Shown here piece after piece: positions 1 through 14,600 of a stretch of 64,000 nucleotides of DNA. The position numbers were made by a program, and so were the translations under genes. The notes under the pieces were generated by a model. The model searched no databases. It saw nothing but the letters and a program-made list of their open reading frames with translations, and had not been told where the DNA came from. The stretch spans positions 62,001 to 126,000 of the forward strand of contig NW_026042407.1 of NCBI RefSeq assembly GCF_023856365.1, written 5' to 3'. This DNA is from Brienomyrus brachyistius (Eukaryota > Chordata > Actinopteri > Osteoglossiformes > Mormyridae). Position 1 is the first letter of the stretch; every line of letters starts with the position of its first letter.

Positions 1-540
1 ATTAACATATTAGTATATTAGCATATTAGCATAGCATATTAGCATATTAGCATATTAGCATATTAGCGTATAAGCATAGCATATTAGCATATTAGCATAT
101 TAGCATATTAGCATAGCGTGTTAGCGTATTAGCATATTAGCATATTAGCATATCATATTAGCATAGCATATTAGCATATTAGCATATTAGCATATTAGCA
201 TAGCGTGTTAGCGTATTAGCATATTAGCATATTAGCATATTAGCATATTAGCATAGCATATTAGCATATTAGCATATTAACATATTAGCATATTAGCATA
301 GCATATTAACATATTAGCATATTAGCATATTAGCATAGCATATTAGCATATTAGCATATTAGCATATTAGCATATTAGCATATTAGCATAGCATATTAGC
401 ATATTAGCATATTAGCATATTAGCATATTAGCATAGCGTGTTAGCGTATTAGCATATTAGCATATTAGCATAGCATATTAGCATATTAGCATATTAGCAT
501 AGCATGTTAGCATATTAGCGTATTAGCATATTAGCATATT
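1..540 (+). repeat. Segment homologous to 10506-11045 and 20023-20580
   Basis: Begins with CATATTAA then TATATTAG, an octamer CGTATAAG near 67, cassette A, then a CATAT pentamer variant near 152. The same ordered landmarks begin at 10506 and 20023. A CATGTTAG unit within this stretch lies at 501, 11006 and 20539, giving a shift of 10505 to the second copy at both ends of the stretch. The match fails after about 540, where the sequence switches to a segment resembling 33.4 kb. Confidence 0.72.
117..133 (+). repeat. CpG cassette type A (first clear example)
   Basis: CGTGTTAG followed directly by CGTATTAG, preceded by the pentamer CATAG. This two-unit cassette recurs throughout the array, for example near 206, 437, 1125, 3995, 5152, 5411, 24192 and 57240. 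It is almost the only source of CpG dinucleotides in the array. CGTGTTAG nearly always sits immediately 3' of a pentamer, so the two variants travel as one module. The position is the seed of a higher-order unit rather than a random mutation. No function is visible from sequence. Confidence 0.85.
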
Positions 541-586
541 AGCATAGCATATTAGCATATTAGCATATTAGCATATTAGCATAGCG

Positions 587-612
587 TGTTAGCATATTAG
601 CGTATTAACATA
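587..612 (+). repeat. CpG cassette type B (first clear example)
   Basis: Same cassette as type A but with one ordinary CATATTAG inserted between CGTGTTAG and CGTATTAG. Types A and B alternate in reproducible order in homologous segments; for example type B recurs near 2160, 4626, 4686, 5746 and 9300. The distinction therefore works as a segment marker. Confidence 0.8.
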
Positions 613-1272
613 GTATATTAGAATATTAGCATATTAGCATAGCATATTAGCATATTAGCATATTAGCATATTAATATATTAGCATATTAGCATAGCATAT
701 TAGCATATTAGCATAGCGTGTTAGCTTATTAGCATATTAGCATATTAGCATATTAGCATATTAGCATATTAGCATATTAGCATAGCATATTAGCATATTA
801 GCATATTAGCATATTAACATAGCATATAAGCATATTAGCATATTAGCATATTAGCATAGCATATTAGCAAATTAGCATATTAGCATATTAGCATAGCATA
901 TAAGCATATTAGCATATTAGCATATTAGCATATTAGCATATTAGCAGATTAGCATATTAGCATATTAGCATATTAGCATATTAGCATATTAGCATAGCAT
1001 ATTAGCATATTAGCATATTAGCATATTAGCAGATTAGCATATTAGCATATTAGCATAGCATATTAGCATATTAGCATATTAGCATATTAGCATAGCATAT
1101 TAGCATACTAGCATATTAGCATAGCGTGTTAGCGTATTAGCATATTAGCATATTAGCATAGCATATTAGCATATTAGCATATTAGCATATTAGCATATTA
1201 GCATAGAATATTAGCATATTAGCATATTAGCATATTAGCATAGCATAGCGTGTTAGCGTATTAGCATATTAG

Positions 1273-1297
1273 CACTATTAGCATATTTGCATAGCAT
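1273..1297 (+). repeat. Low-copy landmark: 9-mer CACTATTAG then CATATTTG
   Basis: A 9-bp unit with an extra C, followed by CATATTTG and a pentamer. I found it only three times: 1273, 34167 and 54951. In each case the CGTGCTAG landmark follows 60 bp later, which makes descent of the three segments from one ancestor hard to doubt. Confidence 0.85.
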
Positions 1298-1330
1298 ATT
1301 AGCATATTAGCATATTAGCATATTAGCATA

Positions 1331-1352
1331 GCGTGCTAGCATAGCGTATCAG
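1331..1352 (+). repeat. Low-copy landmark: CGTGCTAG, CATAG, CGTATCAG
   Basis: A T-to-C change turns CGTGTTAG into CGTGCTAG, creating the palindrome GCTAGC, and the cassette's second unit is CGTATCAG. Equivalent positions are 34225-34246 and 55009-55030, at the same distance from the CACTATTAG landmark. The combination was not seen elsewhere. Confidence 0.85.
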
Positions 1353-1442
1353 CATATTAGCATATTAGCATATTAGCATATTAGCATATTAGCATAGCAT
1401 ATTAGCATATTAACATATTAGCATATTAGCATAGCATATTAG

Positions 1443-1543
1443 CATATTTGTATATTAGCATATTAGCATATTAGCATATTAGCATAGCATATTAGCATAT
1501 TAGCATATTTGTATATTAGCATATTAGCATATTAGCATATTAG
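1443..1543 (+). repeat. Local tandem duplication with 61-bp period
   Basis: CATATTTG followed by TATATTAG and octamers occurs at 1443 and again at 1504. The spacing of 61 bp is one pentamer plus seven octamers, that is one block. The homologous segments near 34369 and 55158 have the motif once. So this is a recent one-block duplication private to this copy. Confidence 0.8.
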
Positions 1544-3890
1544 CGTATTAGCATATTAGCATATTAGCATATTAGCATAGCATATTAGCATATTAGCATA
1601 TTAGCATATTAGCATAGCATATTAGCATATTAACATATTAGCATATTAGCATATTAGCATATTAGCATAGCATAGCATATTAGCATATTAGCATATTAGC
1701 ATAGCATATTAGCATATTAGCATATTAGCATATTAGCATATTAGCATAGCATATTAGCATAGCATATTAGCATATTAGCATATTAGCATAGCATATTAGC
1801 ATATTAACATATTAGCATATTAGCATAGCATATTAGCATAGCATATTAGCATATTAGCATATTAGCATATTAGCATATTAGCATAGCGTGTTAGCGTATT
1901 AGCATATTAGCATATTAGCATAGCATATTAGCATAGCATATTAGCATATTAGCATATTAGCATATTAGCATATTAGCATAGCATATTAGCATATTAGCAT
2001 ATTAGCATATTAGCATAGCATATTAGCATATTAGCATATTAGCATATTAGCATATTAGCATATTAGCATAGCATATTAGCATAGCGTGTTAGCGTATTAG
2101 CATATTAGCATATTAGCATAGCATATTAGTATATTAGCATATTAGCATATTAGCATAGCGTGTTAGCATATTAGCGTATTAGCATATTAGCATATTAGCA
2201 TATTAGCATAGCGTGTTAGCATATTAGCATATTCGCATATTAGCATATTAGCATATTAGCATAGCATATTAGCATAGCATATTAGCATAGCATATTAGCA
2301 TATTAGCATATTCGCATATTAGCATATTAGCATATTAGCATAGCATATTAGCATAGCATATTAGCATAGCATATTAGCATATTAGCATATTAGCATATTA
2401 GCATAGCATATTAGCATATTAGCATATTAGCATATTATCATATTAGCATAGCGTGTTAGCGTATTAGCATATTAGCATATTAGCATAGCATATTAGCATA
2501 TAAGCATATTAGCATATTAGCATATTAGCATAGCATATTAGCATATTAGCATATTAGTATATTAGCATAGCATATTAGCATATTAGCATATTAGCATAGC
2601 ATATTAGCATATTAGCATATTAGCATAGCGTGTTAGCGTATTAGCATATTATCATATTAGCATAGCATATTAGCATATTACCATATTTAGCATATTAACA
2701 TAGCATATTAGCATATTAGCATATTAGCATATTAGCATATTAGCATAGCATATTAGCATATTAGCATATTAGCATATTAGCATAGCATATTAGCATATTA
2801 GCATATTAGTATAGCATATTAGCATATTAGCATATTAGCATATTAGCATAGCGTGTTAGCGTATTAGCATATTAGCATATTAGCATAGCATATTAGCATA
2901 TTAGCATATTAGCATATTAGCATATTAGCATATTAGCATAGCATATTAGCATATTAGCATAGCGTGTTAGCGTATTAGCATATTAGCATATTAGCATAGC
3001 ATATTAGCATATCATATTAGCATATTAGCATATCATTTTAGCATATTAACATATTAGCATATTAGCATATTAGCATATTAGCATAGCATATTAGCATATT
3101 AGCATATTAGCATATTAGCATATTAGCATATTAGCATAGCGTGTTAGCGTATTAGCATATTAGCATATTAGCATAGCATATTAGCATATTAGTATATTAG
3201 CATATTAGCATAGCATATTAGCATATTAGCACAACATATTAGCATAGCATGTTAGCATATTAGCATATTAGCATATTAACATATTAGCATAGCATATTAG
3301 CATATTAACATAGCATATTAACATAGCATATTAGCATATTAGCATATTAGCATATTAGCATATTAGCATAGCATATTAGCATATTAGCATATTAACATAT
3401 TAGCATATTAGCATAGCATATTAGCATATTAGCATATTAGCACATTAGCATATTAGCATAGCGTGTTAGCATATTAGCATATTAGCATAGCGTGTTAGCA
3501 TATTAGCATATTAGCATAGCGTGTTAGCATATTAGCATATTAGCATAGCATATTAGCATAGCATATTAGCATAGCATATTAGCATATTAGCATATTAGCA
3601 TATTAGCATAGCGTGTTAGCATATTAGCATATTAGCATATTAGCATATTCGCATAGCATATTAGCATATTAGCATATTAGCATATTAGCATATTAGCATA
3701 TTAGCATATTAGCATAGCGTGTTAGCATATTAGCGTATTAGCATATTAGCATATTAGCAAATTAGCATAGCATATTAGCATATTAGCATATTAGCATATT
3801 AGCTTATTAACATATTAGCATATTAGCATATTAGCATATTAGCATATTAGCATATTAGCATATTAGCATATTAGCATAGCATATTAGCAT

Positions 3891-5047
3891 ATTAACATAT
3901 TAGCATATTAGCATAGCGTGTTAGCGTATTAGCATATTAGCATAGCATATTAGCATATTAGCATATTAGCATAGCATATTAGCATATTAGCATAGCGTGT
4001 TAGCGTATTAGCATATTAGCATATTAGCATAGCATATTAGCATATCATATTAGCATATTAGCATATTAGCATATTAGCATAGCATATTAGCATATTAGCA
4101 TACCGTGTTAGCGTATTAACATATTAGCATATTAGCATATTAGCATATTAGCATAGCATATTAGCATATTAGCATATTAGCATATTAGCATATTAGCATA
4201 TTAGCATAGCATATTAGCATATTAGCATATTAGCATATTAGCATATTAGCATATTAGCATATTAGCATAGCATATTAGCATATTAGCATATTAGCATATT
4301 AGCATAGCGTGTTAGCGTATTAGCGTATTAGCATATTAGTATAGCATATTAGCATATTAGCATATTATTATATTAGCATATTAGCATAGCATATTAGCAT
4401 ATTAGAATATTAGCATATTAGCATATTAGCATAGCGTGTTAGCGTATTAGCATATTAGCATATTAGCATATTAGCATAGCATATTAGCATATTATCATAT
4501 TAGCATATTAGCATAGCATATTAGCATATTAGCATAGCGTGTTAGCGTATTAGCATATTAGCATATTAGCATATTAGCATAGCATATTAGCATATTAGCA
4601 TATTAGCATATTAGCATATTAGCATAGTGTGTTAGCATATTAGCGTATTAGCATATTAGCATATTAGCATATTAGCATATTAGCATAGCGTGTTAGCATA
4701 TTAGCGTATTAGCATAGCATATTAGCATATTAGCATATTAGCATATTAGCATATTAATATATTAGCATATTAACACATTAGCATATTAGCATATTAACAT
4801 ATTAGCATATTAGCATATTAGCATAGCATATTAGCATATTAGCATATTTAGCATATTAGCATATTAGCATATTAGCGTATAAGCATAGCATATTAGCATA
4901 TTAGCATATTAGCATATTAGCATAGCGTGTTAGCGTATTAGCATATTAGCATATTAGCATATCATATTAGCATAGCATATTAGCATATTAGCATATTAGC
5001 ATATTAGCATATTAGCATATTAGCATATTAGCATAGCATATTAGCAT
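3891..5047 (+). repeat. Higher-order repeat, first copy (period 1157 bp)
   Basis: The stretch starting at ATTAACATAT (3891) recurs at 5048, shift 1157. Shared landmarks in order are cassette A (3995 and 5152), a CATAT short unit, an altered junction CATAC before CGTGTTAG (4103 and 5260), the run CATATTAT then TATTAG (about 4361 and 5465), a GAATATT variant, a CATATTAA-CACATTAG pair (about 4771 and 5891) and CGTATAAG (about 4865 and 5986). The shift drops from 1157 to 1104 between the second and third landmarks and then returns to about 1120. This copy has a private extra T near 4848. Confidence 0.82.
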
Positions 5048-6200
5048 ATTAACATATTAGCATATTAGCATAGCGTGTTAGCGTATTAGCATATTAGCAT
5101 AGCATATTAGCATATTAGCATATTAGCATAGCATATTAGCATATTAGCATAGCGTGTTAGCGTATTAGCATATTAGCATATTAGCATAGCATATTAGCAT
5201 ATCATATTAGCATATTAGCATATTAGCATATTAGCATAGCATATTAGCATATTAGCATACCGTGTTAGCGTATTAACATATTAGCATATTAGCATATTAG
5301 CATATTAGCATAGCATATTAGCATATTAGCATATTAGCATATTAGCATATTAGCATATTAGCATATTAGCATAGCATATTAGCATATTAGCATATTAGCA
5401 TATTAGCATAGCGTGTTAGCGTATTAGCGTATTAGCATATTAGTATAGCATATTAGCATATTAGCATATTATTATATTAGCATATTAGCATAGCATATTA
5501 GCATATTAGAATATTAGCATATTAGCATATTAGCATAGCGTGTTAGCGTATTAGCATATTAGCATATTAGCATATTAGCATATTAGCATAGCATATTAGC
5601 ATATTATCATATTAGCATATTAGCATAGCATATTAGCATATTAGCATAGCGTGTTAGCGTATTAGCATATTAGCATATTAGCATATTAGCATAGCATATT
5701 AGCATATTAGCATATTAGCATATTAGCATATTAGCATATTAGCATAGTGTGTTAGCATATTAGCGTATTAGCATATTAGCATATTAGCATATTAGCATAT
5801 TAGCATAGCGTGTTAGCATATTAGCGTATTAGCATAGCATATTAGCATATTAGCATATTAGCATATTAGCATATTAATATATTAGCATATTAACACATTA
5901 GCATATTAGCATATTAACATATTAGCATATTAGCATATTAGCATAGCATATTAGCATATTAGCATATTAGCATATTAGCATATTAGCGTATAAGCATAGC
6001 ATATTAGCATATTAGCATATTAGCATATTAGCATAGCGTGTTAGCGTATTAGCATATTAGCATATTAGCATATCATATTAGCATAGCATATTAGCATATT
6101 AGCATATTAGCATATTAGCATATTAGCATAGCGTGTTAGCGTATTAGCATATTAGCATATTAGCATAGCATATTAGCATATTAGCATATTAACATATTAG
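5048..6200 (+). repeat. Higher-order repeat, second copy, lacking one 53-bp block
   Basis: Tandem partner of 3891-5047. Between 5260 and 5465 it is 53 bp shorter than the first copy, exactly one pentamer plus six octamers. Later whole-octamer gains bring the shift back to about 1120 bp. Divergence from the first copy begins after about 6200. Equivalent landmarks are found a third and fourth time in the 24.2-25.0 kb and 41.9-42.7 kb regions. Confidence 0.8.
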
Positions 6201-9200
6201 CATATTAGCATAGCATATTAACACATTAGCATATTAGCATATTAGCATAGCATATTAGCATATTAGCATATTAGCATATTAGCATATTAGCATAGCATAT
6301 TAGCATATTAGCATATTAGCATATTAGCATAGCGTGTTAGCGTATTAGCATATTAGCATATTAGCATATTAGCATAGCATATTAGCATATTAGCATATTA
6401 GCATATTAGCATAGCATGTTAGTATATTAGCGTATTAGCATATTAGCATATTAGCATAGCATATTAGTATATTAACATAGCATATTAGCATATTAGCATA
6501 TTAGCATAGCATATTAGCATATTAGCATATTAGCATATTAGCATAGCGTGTTAGCGTATTAGCATATTAGCATATTAGCATAGCATATTAGCATATTAGC
6601 ATATTAGCATAGCGTGTTAGCATATTAGCGTATTAGCATATTAGCATATTAGCATATTAGCATATTAGCATATTAGCATATTAGCATATTAGCATATTAG
6701 CATAGCATATTAGCATATTAGCATATTAGCATATTAGTATATTAGCATATTAACATAGCATATTAGCATATTAGCATATTAGCATATTAGCATACCGTGT
6801 TAGCGTATTAACATATTAGCATATTAGCATATTAGCATATTAGCATATTAGCATATTAGCATAGCATATTAAGCATATTAGCATATTAGCCTAGCATATT
6901 AGCATATTAGCATATTAGCATATTAGCATATTAGCATATTAGCATAGCATATTAATAAATTAGCATAGCATATTAGCATATTAGCATATTAGCATAGCAT
7001 ATAAGCATATTAGCATATTAGCATATCAGCATATTAGCATAGCGTGTTAGCGTATTAGCATATTAGCATAGCATATTAATATATTAGCATATTAGCATAT
7101 TAGCATAGCATATTAGCATATTAGCATATTAGCATATTAGCAGATTAGCATATTAACATAGCATATTAGCATAGCATATTAGCATATTAGCATATTAGTA
7201 TATTAGCATATTAGCATATTAGCATATTAGCATAGCATATTAGCATATTAGTATATTAGCATATTAGCATAGCGTGTTAGCGTATTAGCATATTAGCATA
7301 TTAGCATATTAGCATAGCATATTAGCATAGCATATTAGCATATTAGCATATTAGCATATTAGCATAGCATATTAGCATATTAGCATATTAGCATAGCATA
7401 GCGTGTTAGCGTATAAGCATATTAGCATATTAGCATATTAGCATATTAGCATTGCATATTAACATATTAGCATATTAGCATATTAGCATATTAGCATAGC
7501 ATATTAGCATAATGTATTAGCATATTAGCATAGCGTGTTAGCGTATTAGCATATTAGCATATTAGCATATTAGCATAGCATATTAGCATATTAACATATT
7601 AGCATATTAGCATAGCATATTAGCATATTAACATATTAGCATATTAGCATATTAGTATATTAGCATAGCATATTAGCATATTAGCATATTAGCATATTAG
7701 CATATTAATATTTTAGCATATTAGCATAACATATTAGCATAACATATTAGCATATTAGCATATTAGCATAGCGTGTTAGCGTATTAGCATATTAGCATAT
7801 TAGCATAGCATATTAGCATATTAGCATATTAGCATATTAGCATATTAGCATATTAGCATAGCATATTAGCATATTAGCATATTAGCATATTAGCATAGCA
7901 TATTAGCATATTAGCATATTAACATATTAGCATATCATATTAGCATATTAGCATATTAGCATATTAGCATATTAGCATATTAGCATATTAGCATATTAGC
8001 ATATTAGCATAGCATATTAGCATATTAGCATATTAGCATATTAGCATAGCATATTAGCATATTAGCATATTAGCATAGCATATTAGCATATTAGCATATT
8101 AGCATATTAGCATATTAGCATATTAGCATATTAGCATATTAGCATAGCATATTAGCATATTAGCATATTAGCATATTAGCATAGCGTGTTAGCGTATTAG
8201 CATATTAGCATATTAGCATATTAGCATATTAGGATAGCATATTAGCATATTAGCATATTAGCATATTAGCATAGCGTGTTAGCATAGCGTATTAGCATAT
8301 TAGCATATTAGCAAATTAGCATATTAACATATTAGCATAGTATATTAGCATATTAGCATATTAGTATATTAGCATATTAGCATAGCATATTAGCATATTA
8401 GCATAGTGTGTTAGCGTATTAGCATATTAGCATATTAGCATATTAGCATATTAGCATATTAGCATATTAGCATATTAGCATATTAGCATATTATCATATT
8501 AGCATATTAGCATATTAGCATATTAGCATAGCATATTAACATATTAGCATATTAGCATATTAGCATATTAACATAGCATATTAGCATATTAGCATATTAG
8601 CATATTAGCATAGCGTGTTAGCATATTAGCATATTAGCATATTAGCATAGCATATTAGCATATTAGCATATTAGCATATTAACATATTAGCATATTAACA
8701 TATTAGCATATTAGCATAGCATATTAGCATAACATAGCATATTAGCATAGCATATTAGCATATTAGTATATTAGCATATTAGCGTATTAGCATATTAGCA
8801 TATTAGCATATTAGCATAGTATATTAGCATATTAGCATAGCATATTAGCATATTAGCATATTAGCATATTAGCATAGCATATTAGCATATTAGCATATTA
8901 GCATATTAGCATAGCATATTAGCATATTAGCATATTAGCATAGCGTGTTAGCATATTAGCATATTAGCAAATTAGCATAGCATATTAGCATATTAGCATA
9001 TTAGCATATTAGCATAGCGTGTTAGCATATTAGCGTATTAGCATATTAGCATATTAGCAAAGCATATTAGCATATTAGCATATTAGCATAGCGTGTTAGC
9101 GTATTAGCATATTAGCATATTAGCATAGCATATTAGCAAATTAGCATATTAGCATATTAGCATAGCATATTAACATATTAGCATATTAGCATATTAGCAT

Positions 9201-10540
9201 ATTAGCATAGCATATTAGCATAGCGTGTTAGCGTATTAGCATATTAGCATATTAGCATAGCATATTAGCATATTAGCATATTAGCATATTAGCATAGCGT
9301 GTTAGCATATTAGCGTATTAGCATATTAGCATATTAGCATATTAGCATATTAGCATAGCGTGTTAGCATATTAGCGTATTAGCATAACATATTTGCATAT
9401 TAGCATATTAGCATATTAGCATATTAGCATATTAATATAGCATATTAGCATATTAACATATTAGCATAGCATATTAGCATATTAGCATATTAACATATTA
9501 GCATATTAGCATAGCATATTAGCATAGCATATTAGCATATTAGCATATTAGCATAGCATATTAGCATATTAGCATATTAGCATATTAGCATATTAGCATA
9601 TTAGCATATTAGCATAGCATATTAGCATATTAGCATATTAACATATTAGCATATTAGCATAGCATATTAGCATATTAGCATATTAGCATAGCATATTAGC
9701 ATATTAGCATATTAGCATATTAGCATATTAGCATAGTATATTAGCATATTAGCATATTATCATCAGCATATTAGCATAGCATATTAGCATATTAGCATAT
9801 TAGCATAGCGTGTTAGTGTATTAGCATATTAGCATATTAGCATAGCATATTAGCATATTAGCATATTAGCATATTAGCATAGCATATTAGCATATTAGCA
9901 TATTAGCATATTAGCATATTAGCATATTAGCATAGCATATTAGCATATTAGCATATTAGCATATTAGCATAGCGTGTTAGCGTATTAGCATATTAGCATA
10001 TTAGTATAGCATATTAGCATATTAACATATTATCATATTAGCATATTAGCATAGCATATTAGCATATTAGAATATTAGCATATTAGCATATTAGCATATT
10101 AGCATAGCGTGTTAGCGTATTAGCATATTAGCATATTAGCATATATTCATAGCATATTAGCATATTAGCATATTAGCATATTAGCATATTAGCATAGCAT
10201 ATTAGCATATTAGCATAGCGTGTTAGCGTATTAGCATATTAGCATATTAGCATATTAGCATAGCATATTAGCATATTAGCATATTAGCATATGAGCATAT
10301 TAGCATATTAGCATAGTGTGTTAGCATATTAGCGTATTAGCATATTAGCATATTAGCATATTAGCATATTAGCATATTAGCATAGCGTGTTAGCATATTA
10401 GCGTATTAGCATAGCATATTAGCATATTAGCATATTAGCATATTAGCATATTAGCATATTAATATATTAGCATATTAACATATTAGCATATTAGCATATT
10501 AGCATATTAACATATTAGTATATTAGCATATTAGCATAGC
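5411..10540 (+). repeat. Super-repeat segment homologous to 24192-29230
   Basis: About 5.1 kb shared with the region 18.7-18.8 kb downstream. Matched landmarks: cassette A followed by an extra CGTATTAG (5411 and 24192), an AATAAATTAG unit (6953 and 25661), CATAATGTATTAG (about 7507 and 26216), AATATTTTAG followed by two CATAA units (about 7708 and 26417), CATCAGCATATTAG (about 9761 and 28487), and TATTCATAG (10144 and 28863). The shift moves slowly from 18781 to 18689, as expected for gain and loss of single units. Confidence 0.82.
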
Positions 10541-13500
10541 ATATTAGCATATTAGCATATTAGCATATTAGCGTATAAGCATAGCATATTAGCATATTAG
10601 CATATTAGCATAGCGTGTTAGCGTATTAGCATATTAGCATATTAGCATATCATATTAGCATAGCATATTAGCATATTAGCATATTAGCATATTAGCATAG
10701 CGTGTTAGCGTATTAGCATATTAGCATATTAGCATATTAGCATAGCATATTAGCAAATTAGCATATTAACATATTAGCATATTAGCATAGCATATTAACA
10801 TATTAGCATATTAGCATATTAGCATAGCATATTAGCATATTAGCATATTAGCATATTAGCATATTAGCATATTAGCATATTAGCATAGCATATTAGCATA
10901 TTAGCATATTAGCATATTAGCATATTAGCATAGCGTGTTAGCGTATTAGCATATTAGCATATTAGCATATTAGCATAGCATATTAGCATATTAGCATATT
11001 AGCATAGCATGTTAGCATATTAGCGTATTAGCATATTAGCATATTAGCATAGCATATTAGCATATTAGCATAGCATATTAGCATATTAACACATTAGCAT
11101 ATTAGCATATTAGCATATTAGCATAGCATATTAGCATATTAGCATATTAGCATAGCGTGTTAGCGTATTAGCATATTAGCATATTAGCATAGCATATTAG
11201 CATATTAGCATATTAGCATAGCGTGTTAGCATATTAGCGTATTAGCATATTAGCATATTAGCATATTAGCATATTAGCATATTAGCATATTAGCATATTA
11301 GCATAGCATATTAGCATATTAGCATAGCATATTAGCATAATGTATTAGCATATTAGCATATTAGCATATTAGCATATTAGCATATTAGCATAGCGTGTTA
11401 GCGTATTAGCATATTAGCATATTAGCATATTAGCATAGCATATTAGCATATTAACATATTAGCATATTAGCATAGCATATTAGCATATTAACATATTAGC
11501 ATATTAGCATATTAGTATATTAGCATAGCATATTAGCATATTAGCATATTAGCATATTAGCATATTAGCATATTAATATTTTAGCATATTAGCATAACAT
11601 ATTAGCATAACATATTAGCATATTAGCATATTAGCATAGCGTGTTAGCGTATTAGCATATTAGCATATTAGCATAGCATATTAGCATATTAGCATATTAG
11701 CATATTAGCATATTAGCATATTAGCATAGCATATTAGCATATTAGCATATTAGCATATTAGCATATTAGCATAGCATATTAGCATATTAGCATATTAACA
11801 TATTAGCATATCATATTAGCATATTAGCATATTAGCATATTAGCATATTAGCATAGCATATTAGCATATTAACATATTAGCATATTACCATATTAGCATA
11901 GCATATTAGTATATTAGGATAGCGTGTTAGCATATTAACATATTAGCATATTAGCATAGCATATTAGCATATTAGCATATTAGCATATTAGCATATTAGC
12001 ATATTAGCATATTAGCACATTAGCATATTAGCATAACATATTAGCATAGCATATTAGCATATTAACATATTAGCATATTAGCATAGCATATTAGCATAAC
12101 ATATTAGCATATTAGCATATTAGCATATTAGCATAGCGTGTTAGCGTATTAGCATATTAGCATATTAGCATAGCATATTAGCATATTAGCATATTAACAT
12201 ATTAGCATATTAGCATAGTATATTAGCATATTAGCATATTAGCATATTAGCATATTAACATAACATAGCATATTAGCATAGCATATTAGCATAGCATATT
12301 AGCATATTAGCATATTAGCATATTAGCATAGCGTGTTAGCGTATTAGCATAGCATATTAGCATAGCATATTAGCATATTAGCATATTAGCAAAGCATATT
12401 AGCATATTAGCATATTAGCATATTAGCATATTAGCATATTAGCATATTAGCATAGCATATTAGCATATTAGCATATTAGCATATTAGCATAGCATTTTAG
12501 CATATTAGCATATTAGCATAGCATATTAGCATATTAGCATATTAGCATAGCATATCAGCATATTAGCATTGCGTGTTAGCATATTAACATATTAGCATAT
12601 TAGCATAGCATATTAGCATATTAGCATATTAGCATAGCATATTAGTATATTAGCATATTAGCATATTAGCATAGCATATTAGCATATTAGCATATTAGCA
12701 TAGCATATTAGCATAGCGTGTTAGCGTATTAGCATATTAGCATATTAGCATAGCATATTAGCATATTAGCATATTAGCATATTAGCATAGCGTGTTAGCA
12801 TATTCGCGTATTAGCATATTAGCATATTAGCATATTAGCATATTAGCATAGCGTGTTAGCATATTAGCATAGCGTGTTAGCATATTAGCATATTAGCATA
12901 TTAGCATAGCGTGTTAGCATATTAGCGTATTAGCATATTAGCATATTAGCATAGCGTGTTAGCATATTAGCATAGCGTGTTAGCATATTAGCATATTAGC
13001 ATAGCGTGTTAGCATATTAGCGTATTAGCATAGCATATTAGCATATTAGCATATTAGCATATTAGCATATTATCATATTAGCATATTAGCATATTAGCAT
13101 AGCATATTAGCATATTAACATAATAGCATATTAGCATAGCATATTAGCATATTAGCATATTAGCATATTAGCATATTAGCATATTAGCATATTAGCATAG
13201 CGTGTTAGCGTATTAGCATATTAGCATAGCATATTAGCATATTAGCATATTAGCATATTAGCATATTATCATATTAGCATATTAGCATATTAGCATAGCA
13301 TATTAGCATATTAACATATTAGCATATTAGCATAGCATATTAGCATATTAGCATATTAGCATATTAGCATAGCATATTAGCATATTAGTATATTAGCATA
13401 TTAGCATAGCGAGTTAGTGTATTAGCATATTAGCATATTAGCATAGCATATTAGCATATTAGCATATTATCATATTAGCATATTAGCATAGCATATTAGC

Positions 13501-14600
13501 ATATTAGCATATTAGCATATTAGCATATTAGCATAGCGTATTAGCGTATTAGCATATTAGCATATTAGCATAGTATATTAGCATATTAGCATATTAGCAT
13601 ATTAGCATATTAGCATAGCGTGTTAGCATATTAGCGTATTAGCATATTAGCATATTAGCATATTAGCATATTAGCATAGCATATTAGCATATTAACATAT
13701 TAGCATAGCGTGTTAGTGTATTAGCATATTAGCATATTAGCATAGCATATTAGCATATTAACATATTAGCATATTAGCATATTAGCATAGTATATTAGCA
13801 TAGTATATTAGCATATTAGCATATTAGCATAGCATATTAGCATATTAGCATATTAGCATATTAGCATATTAGCATATTAGCATAGCGTGTTAGCATATTA
13901 GCGTATTAGCGTATTAGCATTTTAGCATATTAGCATATTAGCATATCGTGTTAGCATAGCGTATTAGCATAGCATATTAGCATATTAGTATATTAGCATA
14001 TTAGCATAGCATATTAGCATATTAACATATTAGCATATTAGCATAGCATATTAGCATATTAGCATATTAGCATATTAGCATATTAGCATAGCATATTAGC
14101 ATATTAGCATATTAGCATATTAGCATATTAGCATAGCATGTTAGCATATTAGCGTATTAGCATATTAGCATATTAGCATAGCATATTAGCATATTAACAT
14201 TAGCATATTAGCATATTAGCATATTAGCATATTAGCATATTAGCATAGCATAGCATATTAGCATATTAGCATATTAGCATAGCGTGTTAGCGTATTAGCA
14301 TATTAGCATATTAGCATAGCATATTAGCATAGCATATTAGCATATTAGCATATTAGCATATTAGCATAGCGTGTTAGCATATTAGCGTATTAGCATATTA
14401 GCATATTAGCATATTAGCATATTAGCATATTAGCATATTAGCATATTAGCATAGCATATTAGCATATTAGCAAATTAGCATATTAGTATATTAGCATATT
14501 AGCATAGCATATTAGCATATTAGCATAGCGTGTTAGCGTATTAGCATATTAGCATATTAGCATATTAGCATATTAGCGTATTAGCATATTAGCATATTAG
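10190..14600 (+). repeat. Super-repeat segment homologous to 19800-24150
   Basis: Shift about 9.52-9.57 kb. Matched landmarks: TGTGTTAG variant of the cassette (10316 and 19833), ATTAACATATTAGTATATT (10506 and 20023), CATGTTAG (11006 and 20539), TAATGTATT (11338 and 20903), CATTTTAG after a pentamer (12491 and 22061), CATTGCGTG (about 12568 and 22138), GCGAGTTAGTG (13409 and 22945) and GCATTTTAG (13917 and 23453). The match ends near 24.15 kb, where the downstream copy switches to the 5.4-kb type. Parts are also shared with 36.2-38.5 kb and 43.2-45.2 kb. Confidence 0.82.

Larger units (their letters stand above)
545..3385 (+). repeat. Segment homologous to 33425-36105
   Basis: Ordered rare landmarks are shared with the region 32.7-32.9 kb downstream: a GAATATT variant near 610, CGTGTTAG followed by CTTATTAG near 718, CAGATTAG units near 944 and 1029, the 9-mer CACTATTAG at 1273, CGTGCTAG near 1332, a 9-mer CATATTTAG near 2680 and CACAACATATTAG at 3230. 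Downstream equivalents are at 34167, 34227 and 35953. The 5' part also matches 54.27-55.5 kb. Length differences are small and consist of whole units or blocks. Confidence 0.75.

Noticed and set aside
1335..1340. GCTAGC palindrome as a functional site
   Set aside because: It results from one T-to-C change in the cassette, occurs at only three homologous places, and has no other feature around it.
12491..12500. CATTTTAG at 12491, 22061, 36669 and 44531 grouped with the 0.95-kb clusters
   Set aside because: These follow a pentamer directly and are followed by CATATCAG and CATTGCGTG. They form a separate landmark family.
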